Shown here piece after piece: positions 7,225 through 14,463 of a stretch of 23,326 bases of DNA (the first letter of the stretch is position 1; the number at the start of each line of letters is the position of its first letter). The translations under genes were made by a program, and so were the position numbers. The notes under the pieces were generated by a model. It was not told where the DNA came from, searched no databases, and saw nothing but the letters and a program-made list of their open reading frames with translations. Source of the stretch: Candidatus Parcubacteria bacterium (GTDB taxonomy: Bacteria > Patescibacteriota > Patescibacteriia > Patescibacteriales > UBA12075); assembly GCA_023142215.1 (NCBI GenBank), contig JAGLJW010000014.1, positions 1 through 23,326 of the forward strand, written 5' to 3'.

Positions 7225-7512
7225 ATGGCACATAAAAAAGCTGGTGGATCCAGTAGGAATGGACGAGATTCCGCTGGTAAAAGGCTAGGTGTAAAAATAT
7301 CAGATGGTCAATATGCAAAATCAGGGGCTATCATTATTAGACAAAAAGGAACAAAATTTCATCCAGGATTAAATGTTAAAAAAGGAAAAGATGATACCTT
7401 ATTTTCAACAATTACAGGTATTGTTAAATTTACAACTAAAAAAATGATGAAATTTAACAATAGATTAGTTGCTACTAAATTTGTAAACGTTGTAGTTCCA
7501 GAATCAAAATAA
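7225..7512 (+). CDS. rpmA: 50S ribosomal protein L27
   Basis: A 95-residue protein with the unmistakable L27 start MAHKKAGGSSRNGRDSAGKR followed by LGVKISDGQ and IIIRQKGTKFHPG. L27 sits near the peptidyl transferase centre, its N-terminal tail reaching the A and P site tRNAs. Here the tail begins directly with MAHKKAGGS, so there is no Firmicutes-type cleavable N-terminal extension. Usually rpmA follows rplU (L21); no rplU is seen here, and the gene has its own promoter and terminator. Upstream of the ATG is a tandem heptamer in place of a ribosome binding site. The C-terminal part (KKMMKFNNRLVATKFVNVVV) is slightly longer than in E. coli. Confidence 0.97.
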   Translation: MAHKKAGGSSRNGRDSAGKRLGVKISDGQYAKSGAIIIRQKGTKFHPGLNVKKGKDDTLFSTITGIVKFTTKKMMKFNNRLVATKFVNVVVPESK

Positions 7513-7531
7513 AAATCAATTCATTATAAAT

Positions 7532-7560
7532 AAAAACAAACGCTTTTGGCGTTTGTTTTT
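7532..7560. terminator. Bidirectional intrinsic terminator between rpmA and pyrG
   Basis: A perfect 12-base stem (7532-7543 with 7549-7560, CAAACGC/GCGTTTG flanked by A and T runs) around a 5-base loop. The A run on one side and the T run on the other give a poly-U tail in both directions, serving rpmA (+) and the converging pyrG (-). Confidence 0.9.
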
Positions 7561-7579
7561 ATATTATTATAGAAATTAA

Positions 7580-9253
7580 CTATTTATTTTCTAAACAAAC
7601 TTTTACAAACTCTATAAATAAAGGATGTGGATCAAGAGGTCTTGAGATATATTCTGGGTGAAATTGTACGCCAATAAAAAATGGATGATTAGTAATTTCT
7701 ACCGCTTCTACAATTTGATTATTAGGGGAAGTTCCAGCGATTGTTAAACCAGCTTTTTCCAATTTTTCTCTATACTCATTATTAAATTCATATCTATGTC
7801 TGTGACGTTCTGAAATAATTTTTGTTTTATCAGTTGATAAAATAAATTTTTCATCATAAGCCTTAGCAAAATGAGTTCCTTCTTTAATTTGACAAGGCCA
7901 GCCACCAAGACGAATTGTTCCTCCGTATTGTTTTTTGGCAAGTAATTTTTTTTGTTCAGGCATGATATGTATTACTGGGTTGGTGGTTCCTGAATTTACT
8001 TCTTCAGAATTAGCATCTTTAAGTCCTAAAACATTTCTAGCATATTCAATAACTGCCATTTGCATACCATAGCAAAGACCAAAATATGGTTTTTTATTTT
8101 CACGACAATATTTAATAGTGTCAATTTTTCCTTCACTTCCTCTATTCCCCCATCCTTGGGGTACAATAATACCATCAAATTTTTCTAATTCTTTAACTCC
8201 ATTTTTTTCAATTTCTTCAGTATTAATCCAGCACAAATCAGCTTTACAATTATTTGTTATACAGGCATGTTTTATTGCTTCAATAACTGAAATATAAGAA
8301 TCAGATAATGAAAAGTCACCAGTTGTAAAATATTTTCCAACAATTCCAACTTTAACTTCTTTATTGTATTTTTTACTATTAACAACCATTTCTTTCCATG
8401 AATCTAAATCATCTTTTTTGGCTTTGAGTTCAAATTTATCTAGAATTCTAGTTCCTAAATTATCCTTTTCAAAATTTAATGGAACATCATAAATTGAATC
8501 TATATCAGGAGCTGAGATGACAGCATCACGAGCGACACTACAATGAATAGCAATTTTTTTTCTTCGTGGTTCATCAATTTCTAATCTTGATCTAGCTATA
8601 ATAAAATCTGGTTGAATTCCAGCACTATTTAAATTTCTAATAGCATGTTGAGTTGGTTTTGTTTTCATTTCTCCAATTTTTGAAGGAATAGGAAGATAAC
8701 TAACAGCTACAAATAAAACATCGCCAGGATTTTCAAATTTCATGAATCTGGCTGCTTCTAAAAATAATAAATTTTCATATTCACCAACAGTTCCACCAAT
8801 TTCAATTACCATAATTTCTGCTCCTGTTTTTTCTACTGCTTTTTCTATTCTATCTCTAATTTCCATTGGAATGTGTGGTACAACTTGCACACATTTCCCT
8901 TTATATTCCAAATTTCTTTCTTTTTGTATTACAGTTTGGTATACACGACCAGTTGTCATGTAGTTTTCTTTGTAAATGTTTTTGTTTAAAAATCTTTCAT
9001 AATTTCCAATATCTTGATCTGTTTCAAGTCCATCTTCTGTTACAAAAACCTCGCCGTGCTCAATTGGATTCATAGTACCAGCATCTACATTGATATAGGG
9101 ATCAACTTTCATAGCACTAACATTGTAACCTTTAGATTGTAAAATTTTTGCGATTGATGAAGTGGTAATTCCTTTGCCTACTCCACTCATTACACCACCA
9201 ACAACGAAAATGTACTTTGCATTTTTAATAACCTCACTTTTTTCTTTTTTCAT
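7580..9253 (-). CDS. pyrG: CTP synthase
   Basis: Makes CTP from UTP, ATP and glutamine, the last step of pyrimidine nucleotide synthesis. The 557 residues hold both domains. The N-terminal synthetase domain has YIFVVGGVMSGVGKGI (14-29), then VDPYINVDAGTMNP, HGEVFVTEDGLETDQDIGNYERF and EIGGTVGEYE. The C-terminal class I glutamine amidotransferase domain (from about 300) has nucleophile Cys394 in FGLCYGMQ and the His532/Glu534 pair in FHPEY. Small departures from the usual motifs are PQGWGNRGSEGK (commonly PGGFG.RG.EGK) and CYGMQ (commonly CLGMQ). The synthetase has a short lysine-rich N-terminal addition. It lies 42 bases downstream of the short rplI and ends at the shared terminator with rpmA. 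Confidence 0.97.
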   Translation of the reverse strand: MKKEKSEVIKNAKYIFVVGGVMSGVGKGITTSSIAKILQSKGYNVSAMKVDPYINVDAGTMNPIEHGEVFVTEDGLETDQDIGNYERFLNKNIYKENYMTTGRVYQTVIQKERNLEYKGKCVQVVPHIPMEIRDRIEKAVEKTGAEIMVIEIGGTVGEYENLLFLEAARFMKFENPGDVLFVAVSYLPIPSKIGEMKTKPTQHAIRNLNSAGIQPDFIIARSRLEIDEPRRKKIAIHCSVARDAVISAPDIDSIYDVPLNFEKDNLGTRILDKFELKAKKDDLDSWKEMVVNSKKYNKEVKVGIVGKYFTTGDFSLSDSYISVIEAIKHACITNNCKADLCWINTEEIEKNGVKELEKFDGIIVPQGWGNRGSEGKIDTIKYCRENKKPYFGLCYGMQMAVIEYARNVLGLKDANSEEVNSGTTNPVIHIMPEQKKLLAKKQYGGTIRLGGWPCQIKEGTHFAKAYDEKFILSTDKTKIISERHRHRYEFNNEYREKLEKAGLTIAGTSPNNQIVEAVEITNHPFFIGVQFHPEYISRPLDPHPLFIEFVKVCLENK

Positions 9254-9295
9254 AAATTTTAAAACAGATTATGGACAGCACCAATCACCATTTTA

Positions 9296-9457
9296 TTAAT
9301 TATTATCTTTAATTTTTAATTTTTTTAACTCTTCTTGAGTAGCCATTACTGCTAGTCCTTCGGGAATTAAATAATTTGATGCAAAACCAATTTTTACATC
9401 TTTAATTTCTCCTTTTTTTCCAAACTTATCAATTTGTTTTTTTAAAATAACTTTCAT
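9296..9457 (-). CDS. rplI: Ribosomal protein L9, N-terminal domain only (53 residues)
   Basis: A small minus-strand gene, ATG at 9455-9457 and TAA at 9296-9298. The protein begins MKVILKKQIDKFGKKGEIKD and continues VKIGFASNYLIPEGLAVMAT, then QEELKKLKIKDNN. This is the L9 N-terminal domain: the MKVILL..D...LGKKG.. start, the V..GYARNFLIP.G.A turn and the start of the connecting helix. Normal L9 is about 150 residues, with a long helix and a C-terminal domain; here it stops just as the helix begins. In known ribosomes the N-domain alone contacts 23S rRNA, so the short form could still bind. It may be a reduced functional gene or a truncated remnant. The intact start, clean frame and conserved core favour a working gene. 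Confidence 0.82.
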   Translation of the reverse strand: MKVILKKQIDKFGKKGEIKDVKIGFASNYLIPEGLAVMATQEELKKLKIKDNN

Positions 9458-9468
9458 ACTTTTTTATT

Positions 9469-9555
9469 ATGGGTCTGTCGCCAAACTACAGTTTTGGCAT
9501 AAATTTACCGAAATCTGGGAATTTAGGTCATGTTGTAGTTTGGTGACAGACCCAT
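9469..9555. repeat. REP/BIME-like inverted repeat between rplI and the S41 protease gene
   Basis: Arms at 9469-9490 and 9534-9555 (22 bases, 21 of 22 complementary, the exception being a G-T pair) enclose a 43-base centre that itself contains a small TAAATT/AATTTA stem. Each arm contains GGTGACAG or its near match, a motif resembling the GGTGaCAG..CC core of REP sequences linked to TnpA-REP (RAYT) transposases in other bacteria. It begins 2 bases after the S41 protease stop. It lacks a T run, so it is not a standard terminator. No transposase lies nearby. Confidence 0.75.
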
Positions 9556-9557
9556 TA

Positions 9558-10916
9558 TTACTTATCAATTTCCAATTTTTTAATTTCTTCTTCTGTACTG
9601 CTAGCTGTCTTATTATCTTCTGAAATAACGTTTTCTCCATTCAAAATTTTAATCGCTGCATTCATTTGGGGTTCTCTATCTTCTTCATAATCTTCAAGCG
9701 TATAATCAATTATAATATCTGGTGTAATTCCTTCGTCGTTAATACTACGTCCTTTTGGTGTTAACCATTTTGCAACTGTAATTTTAAGCGATGATCCATC
9801 ACTTAAATTTTCTAAACTTTGCACTGAACCTTTTCCAAATGTTTGTTTCCCAACAATTGTTGCTAAATCATAATCTTGCAATGCTCCAGCAACAATTTCT
9901 GAGGCTGAAGCACTTCCCCCATTTACAAGAACTACAGTTGGAATATTTTTTATTCTTGCTCTACCTCTTGCTGGATGAGGAGTTTCTATTCCCTTTTTTT
10001 TGCTGTATTGTTCTGTTACAATTGTACCATTTTCAACCCATTCACTGGCAATTTCAATAGCAGTTTCCAAGTATCCACCTGGATTATTTCTTAAATCTAA
10101 TATAATTCCTTTTGGATTTTTTTCAATTATTTCTCTTGTTGCTTTATTGAAAAGCTCAACAGTGTCATTTCCAAAATTTGATATTTTTATTGTATAAATT
10201 TCATTATCAAAAGTAGTTTTAATACTGTGTATGATAATTTTTCCTCTTTTAATTGTAATATCTTGAATATTATCTAAACCGTCTCTGGTAATTGATAAAA
10301 TCACATCTGTTCCTTTTGGACCTCTTATTTTATTTACAGCTGCATCAATTGTAATTCCGAGTGTTGATGTTCCATTGATGGCTAAAACTTTATCACCTGC
10401 CATAAGTCCAGCCTTTTCGGCTGGCATATCAGGCAAAGGTGCAATGATTGTTAAAATATCATTTTTTATACCAATTTCTGCTCCTATTCCTTCAAATGTT
10501 CCTGCTAAATCTTCTTGAAATTCTTTATTAATTTTCGGATCCATAAATACTGTATATGGATCACCTACGGAATTAGCTAGCCCTTTTAAAGCTCCATAAA
10601 ACATTTTTTTTTCAGTTACATCTTCTTTGTCAACATAATTTTTCTCTAATGCCTCCCAAACATCCCAAAATAAATCAAAATCTATATCTTGAGATAATTT
10701 TCCATCTACTGCATCTTGATATTTTCCAGATATTTTTCCAATATAAACTACTTCATCTTCAGCTGTCTTTTTTAATACTTCGCTTTTTCCTGTTATATAA
10801 ATACCTGCACTAAAGCACATTAATCCAAACAACAAAAAAAAGAAAAGATAGAAACCTTTTTTGAATATTGAACTTTTATTTTCTGATATATTATTAGTAT
10901 TTTCTTGATTATCCAT
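9558..10916 (-). CDS. ctpA: S41-family C-terminal processing protease with PDZ domain
   Basis: A 452-residue membrane-anchored serine protease of the CtpA/Prc family. It has a short cytoplasmic tail, one membrane helix (about 21-42), and a helical region with YGALKGLANSVGDPYTVFMDP (107-127). A PDZ domain follows (about 140-215, with GIGAEIG and MPAEKAGLMAGDKVLAINGTS). The catalytic S41 core has LDLRNNPGGYL, NGGSASASEIVAGAL and QTFGKGSVQ. The Ser/Lys dyad is best assigned to Ser337 and Lys362, 25 residues apart as in characterised family members. Such proteases trim or degrade exported proteins from their C-termini, often controlling wall hydrolases. The C-terminal 40 residues are acidic and low in complexity. 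It has its own promoter (10943-10971) and ends at the REP-like repeat. Confidence 0.93.
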   Translation of the reverse strand: MDNQENTNNISENKSSIFKKGFYLFFFLLFGLMCFSAGIYITGKSEVLKKTAEDEVVYIGKISGKYQDAVDGKLSQDIDFDLFWDVWEALEKNYVDKEDVTEKKMFYGALKGLANSVGDPYTVFMDPKINKEFQEDLAGTFEGIGAEIGIKNDILTIIAPLPDMPAEKAGLMAGDKVLAINGTSTLGITIDAAVNKIRGPKGTDVILSITRDGLDNIQDITIKRGKIIIHSIKTTFDNEIYTIKISNFGNDTVELFNKATREIIEKNPKGIILDLRNNPGGYLETAIEIASEWVENGTIVTEQYSKKKGIETPHPARGRARIKNIPTVVLVNGGSASASEIVAGALQDYDLATIVGKQTFGKGSVQSLENLSDGSSLKITVAKWLTPKGRSINDEGITPDIIIDYTLEDYEEDREPQMNAAIKILNGENVISEDNKTASSTEEEIKKLEIDK

Positions 10917-10942
10917 TAATTTAGTTTATTTAAACTATAAAA

Positions 10943-10971
10943 ATTTTAACATATATGAATATTTAAAGCAA
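10943..10971 (-). promoter_or_regulatory. Promoter of the S41 protease gene
   Basis: On the minus strand TTGCTT (10966-10971), a 17-base spacer, and TAAAAT (10943-10948, 5 of 6) with a TGn extension. The predicted start near 10936 leaves a leader of about 20 bases. Confidence 0.6.
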
Positions 10972-10980
10972 CTGTTAATA

Positions 10981-11024
10981 AAATAAAAAATATCAAAAAA
11001 CTACTTCGTTTGAAGTAGTTTTTT
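10981..11024 (-). terminator. Intrinsic terminator of rmlB
   Basis: A 13-base stem (10995-11007 with 11012-11024, core ACTACTTC/GAAGTAGT) around a 4-base loop, followed on the minus strand by GATATTTTTTATTT. It starts 12 bases after the rmlB stop. The bases just before it on the minus strand (11023-11033) match 11 bases of the REP-like repeat at 9539-9549. Confidence 0.85.
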
Positions 11025-11036
11025 TGGTGACAGTTC

Positions 11037-12176
11037 TTATTTATTTGAATAATTTTTTTTATAATAATCTTGATATTTACCGCTTTTAATCTTTCTCCAC
11101 CAATTTTGATTATTTATTAGCCACTTGATTGTATTTTGAATTCCTTGTTCAAAAGAAATTTTTGGTTTCCAACCTAATTCATTTTTAGCTTTAGAATAAT
11201 CAATCGCATATCTAAAATCATGCCCTGGTCTATCTTTTATGTATTCAATTTTTTCTTCACCAAATCCCATTTCATCTAGAATCGTCATTGTAATTTGCAT
11301 GTTTGTTAATTCATTTCCACCACCTAAACAATATGTTTCACCAATACGTCCTTTATGAATAACAGCATCAACGCCTTCATTGTGGTCATTAACATGAATC
11401 CAATCTCTAATATTTTGACCATTGCCATAAATTGGAACTTTTTTTCCTTCAATTAAATTAGTAACAAATAATGGAATTAATTTTTCAGGAAATTGATATG
11501 GACCATAGTTATTTGAACAATTTGAAATTGTAATTGGCAATTTATATGTATAATAATAAGCTCGTACTAAATGATCAGATGAGGCCTTGGATGCACTATA
11601 TGGGCTTCTAGGGTCATAAGCTGTTTTTTCCGTAAAAGCTAAATCATTCAGACTTAAATGTCCAAACACTTCGTCAGTTGAAATATGATGAAATCGAACA
11701 TTTCCATTGTTTTTAGCTGCTTCAAGCAAATTTCTTGTACCTTCAACATTTGTTCGTACAAATTCTTCACTACTTAAAACAGATCTATCAACATGGGTTT
11801 CGGCTGCAAAATTTACCACTAAATTTACATGTTTCATCAAAATATTAACTAATTTTCTATTACAGATGTCGCCTTTTATGAATTTATAATTTGAATTATT
11901 TTCTATTTTTTTCAAATTCTCTAAATTTCCAGCATAAGTTAATTTATCCAAATTAATAATTTTATCTTTAGGATATTTTTTTAACCAATATTGAATAAAG
12001 TTAGATCCTATAAAACCAGCCCCGCCTGTTACTAATAAAGTTTTATTTTTTTCATTATTATATGATTTTAAATCAAAATCAATTTTATCTAATAAAAATT
12101 TAGCCTCATTGCTAGTAATATTTTTTTTGAAAAGTAATCTTTTAATAATATTATTTTTTCTTTCTAAAATATTCAT
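11037..12176 (-). CDS. rmlB: dTDP-glucose 4,6-dehydratase (RmlB/RfbB)
   Basis: An extended short-chain dehydrogenase that turns dTDP-glucose into dTDP-4-keto-6-deoxyglucose, the precursor of rhamnose and other deoxy sugars of surface glycans. The 379 residues show the NAD-binding motif TGGAGFIGSN (50-59), DKLTYAGNLENL (77-88), AAETHVDRS (125-132), the catalytic Thr167-Asp168-Glu169 in STDEVFGHL, and the Tyr193/Lys197 pair in YSASK. SNNYGPYQFPEKLIPL and the C-terminal RPGHDFRYAID are typical of the family. It is odd in having about 45 extra residues before the Rossmann fold (LERKNNIIKRLL...FLLDKIDFDLK), basic and helical, where most relatives start directly at the first strand. The promoter suggests a leaderless transcript. 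No rmlA, rmlC or rmlD is in the window. Confidence 0.93.
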   Translation of the reverse strand: MNILERKNNIIKRLLFKKNITSNEAKFLLDKIDFDLKSYNNEKNKTLLVTGGAGFIGSNFIQYWLKKYPKDKIINLDKLTYAGNLENLKKIENNSNYKFIKGDICNRKLVNILMKHVNLVVNFAAETHVDRSVLSSEEFVRTNVEGTRNLLEAAKNNGNVRFHHISTDEVFGHLSLNDLAFTEKTAYDPRSPYSASKASSDHLVRAYYYTYKLPITISNCSNNYGPYQFPEKLIPLFVTNLIEGKKVPIYGNGQNIRDWIHVNDHNEGVDAVIHKGRIGETYCLGGGNELTNMQITMTILDEMGFGEEKIEYIKDRPGHDFRYAIDYSKAKNELGWKPKISFEQGIQNTIKWLINNQNWWRKIKSGKYQDYYKKNYSNK

Positions 12177-12182
12177 GCAATA

Positions 12183-12211
12183 ACTTTAAACAAAAAATTG
12201 AATTTAGTCAA
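12183..12211 (-). promoter_or_regulatory. rmlB promoter, probably leaderless
   Basis: On the minus strand TTGACT (12206-12211, 5 of 6), a 17-base spacer, and TAAAGT (12183-12188, 4 of 6). Only 6 bases separate the -10 from the ATG at 12176, so transcription is expected to start at or next to the A of the start codon. This supports the chosen start and the N-terminal extension. Confidence 0.6.
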
Positions 12212-12222
12212 TAAGAACTTTT

Positions 12223-12416
12223 GTAACTACTCACTGACTATAAAAAATCATAAAATCATTGTCATTCTGAACGAAACTTCGCTAGCTGGCGGAGTGTAGT
12301 TGAAGAATCCCGTTGAGGATGCAATGTCGCATAGTTATCGGGATCCCCGCCTGAACTTGGACGGGCAGGCTTCGGCTATCACTCAGGATGACACTTTAAG
12401 GTCAGTGGGCAGTTAC
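12223..12416. mobile_element. Nested inverted-repeat, MITE-like intergenic element
   Basis: A 194-base stretch, clearly GC-richer than its surroundings, has two nested pairs of arms. The outer pair at 12223-12239 and 12400-12416 (GTAACT..C.CACTGAC) matches at 14 of 17 positions. The inner pair at 12260-12270 and 12383-12393 (TGTCATTCTGA/TCAGGATGACA) matches at 10 of 11. Between them are further complementary blocks such as GAATCCCG and CGGGATCC. TGTCATTCTGA...GAAGAATC...GGGATC...TCAGGATGACA resembles an intergenic repeat I associate with many bacterial genomes; I could not verify this. There is no open frame in it. It fills most of the gap between rmlB and the DUF11-like gene and abuts the rmlB promoter. 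Confidence 0.75.
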
Positions 12417-12442
12417 GGATTTTTAAGACTAAGATTTAATAA

Positions 12443-14431
12443 TTAATTAATGATTCCATCGCCTTCGGCAATTTCATCATCTTCCAATTTTGTAGTTTTT
12501 GCTTTTGTAGTTTCTTTTAGTTCATCGTCTGTTTCGCTGTCTTTTGCTTCAACTGTTGATCCTGTAAGTAAAATCATGATTTTATTCTTATCCTCTTCTT
12601 GCGGTTTTACTTTAATATCAAATTCTGCTTCAGCACTGTGGATTGTGGCTGGAAGACGTCCAATATTCCATTCAATTTCTCTTGTTTCTTCATTGAATTG
12701 AATTACTCCAACTGACACGCTATCACGTTCACCCCAGAATACATAGTTAGGTAATTTTGTTTTTATAATTAAATTATTTAGTTCATGCAAGCTATTTGTT
12801 AGATTCCAATAAACTTTGTAACTAGTTTCTTCGTCCACTTTTGGCGGATGAGGCCCGATACCAACCGGAATATTATCATCACTAAAATATCTAACTTGTT
12901 CATTCAATTCTAAATTACTATTAATCTTCACAAGAATTGTATTACTTTGACTGTTTTCACTTACAACACTTGCCTCTTCACCAACGCTGTATTGTATATA
13001 ATTATTTACTTTATATTCAGCGCCATCAACTATTTCATCAAGTTCAGAAATAAAAATTGAATAATCAATAACTCCCTCCATCCCAGATTCTAAATTTTCA
13101 AGTTCAGGAATTTGTTCTTTTGTCCAAGAAATAGTATTGCCTTTTTCAATTCCTTCATTTTCGTCGGCTAGAGTATCCCATTCTAAAAATTCGCTTTCCA
13201 TAACAGCAATTAAAATAATATCTTTTATTGGTGCCTCGCCTTTATTTGAATAGACAATTGAGTAGTTTAATTTTTGACCAAATTCAATACCTTGTTCGTT
13301 CCTAGAGCCATTAATAATTAAAGCTAAATTTAAATCACTTTTCATTACTTCAAAATCTAATTCTTTTTCAAAAAATTTATATAATTTACCATCTTCGCTC
13401 TCCTTGTAAAAATTAAAAACTAAATTTTGATTATCAGAAATCTTTTCTGTAAATTTTAATTTAATTGGTAATGTTTTATTTTCAGTTAAAACTTTATTGA
13501 TTTGCCAAACACCAGGTCTAATTACGTCAAAACTTAAATCATTATCATCATTCTTAGCTTCAAGGATCTTAATATTCTCTTGAGGGTCAAAAGAAATTCT
13601 AAAGTTATTCATAAAGCTAATATCTGGAATTTTCAGCTTAATATCGATAGAACTCTCTTCTCCAATTAAAACAGTTTTTATAAAATCAAACTCAATGTCC
13701 ATACCTAGGTCTTTTACAATTGTTGCGATTGAAGCATCTTTTTTAAATTCTGAAGAAAAATTTTCTGGTGTGTATGTCATATAAGTAAGCAAAACATTAG
13801 TATCTCCACGAAAATCAATAATTTTTCCTTTAATTTTTATTTTACCTGTATGTTGTGATTTAATTTCAGACAATTCCCAGATATTATTATTCTGACTAAC
13901 TTCAGGTTCGCTATCTAAAAATATAAAGTTATCAGGAAATTTAACTTCCACTAAAACATCTTTAATGGCAATATTACTCAAATTTTTATAATGAATAGTA
14001 TAAACAAACTCTTCACCAGCAAAAACCTCATTTTTACCATCTACACTGAATTCAATATCTGATTTTCCGTCACTAGATTTTAAATAAATATTATTATAAA
14101 TATAAGCAAAAACACCCATTCCAATGAGTATTAAAAAAATAAAACCAAAAAACCAAAACAAAAATCCTCTTCTTTTTAATACATCCATTTTACCAACATT
14201 AACCATTTCGCCTCTATCATCTTGATAAATTTCATTTAAGCTTTCTTCAATTTGTTCATCTTTTGACTCTGTCTTTACATAATCCTCAAAAACCTTTATT
14301 TGTTTTTCATTCGGCAATGGCCTTTTTGTAAATTCCAAAAGAGATGACTCTTTAGCGTTTATTTTAATAACACCATTATTGTTATTATCGTCATCTTCTT
14401 CTTGATTGTCACCGTTTTTAATTTTTATCAT
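12443..14431 (-). CDS. Single-pass surface protein with DUF11-like beta domains
   Basis: A 662-residue protein: an acidic, low-complexity cytoplasmic N-terminus (to about 86), then KRRGFLFWFFGFIFLILIGM forming one membrane helix (about 88-113), and a large outer part of beta domains. Segments such as AGEEFVYTIHYKNLSNIAIKD and FGQKLNYSIVYSNKGEAPIK have the pattern of DUF11/CARDB-type immunoglobulin-like repeats (statement about a field, then ..Y.I.Y.N.G...I..V.....P), and the block ETSYKVYWNLTNSLHELNNL near the C-terminus is a further copy. The extreme C-terminus is acidic and Thr/Lys-rich. Such proteins commonly form cell-surface layers or stalks. It is the third gene of the operon, 32 bases after the DUF4012 gene. 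Its function is not known. Confidence 0.8.
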   Translation of the reverse strand: MIKIKNGDNQEEDDDNNNNGVIKINAKESSLLEFTKRPLPNEKQIKVFEDYVKTESKDEQIEESLNEIYQDDRGEMVNVGKMDVLKRRGFLFWFFGFIFLILIGMGVFAYIYNNIYLKSSDGKSDIEFSVDGKNEVFAGEEFVYTIHYKNLSNIAIKDVLVEVKFPDNFIFLDSEPEVSQNNNIWELSEIKSQHTGKIKIKGKIIDFRGDTNVLLTYMTYTPENFSSEFKKDASIATIVKDLGMDIEFDFIKTVLIGEESSIDIKLKIPDISFMNNFRISFDPQENIKILEAKNDDNDLSFDVIRPGVWQINKVLTENKTLPIKLKFTEKISDNQNLVFNFYKESEDGKLYKFFEKELDFEVMKSDLNLALIINGSRNEQGIEFGQKLNYSIVYSNKGEAPIKDIILIAVMESEFLEWDTLADENEGIEKGNTISWTKEQIPELENLESGMEGVIDYSIFISELDEIVDGAEYKVNNYIQYSVGEEASVVSENSQSNTILVKINSNLELNEQVRYFSDDNIPVGIGPHPPKVDEETSYKVYWNLTNSLHELNNLIIKTKLPNYVFWGERDSVSVGVIQFNEETREIEWNIGRLPATIHSAEAEFDIKVKPQEEDKNKIMILLTGSTVEAKDSETDDELKETTKAKTTKLEDDEIAEGDGIIN

Positions 14432-14463
14432 AAATATCTAAAATGTAAATTATTTTTTTAAAT

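Noticed and set aside
9273..9289. GGACAGCACCAATCACC before pyrG as a third REP-like unit
   Set aside because: Only a short, partial resemblance to GGTGACAG, with no inverted partner; not enough to call.
9260..9295. A pyrG promoter (TTGGTG-17-TAAAAT)
   Set aside because: The -10 would lie only 2 bases before the ATG, so transcription would start inside the gene; the -35 matches poorly. pyrG may be read from upstream of rplI.
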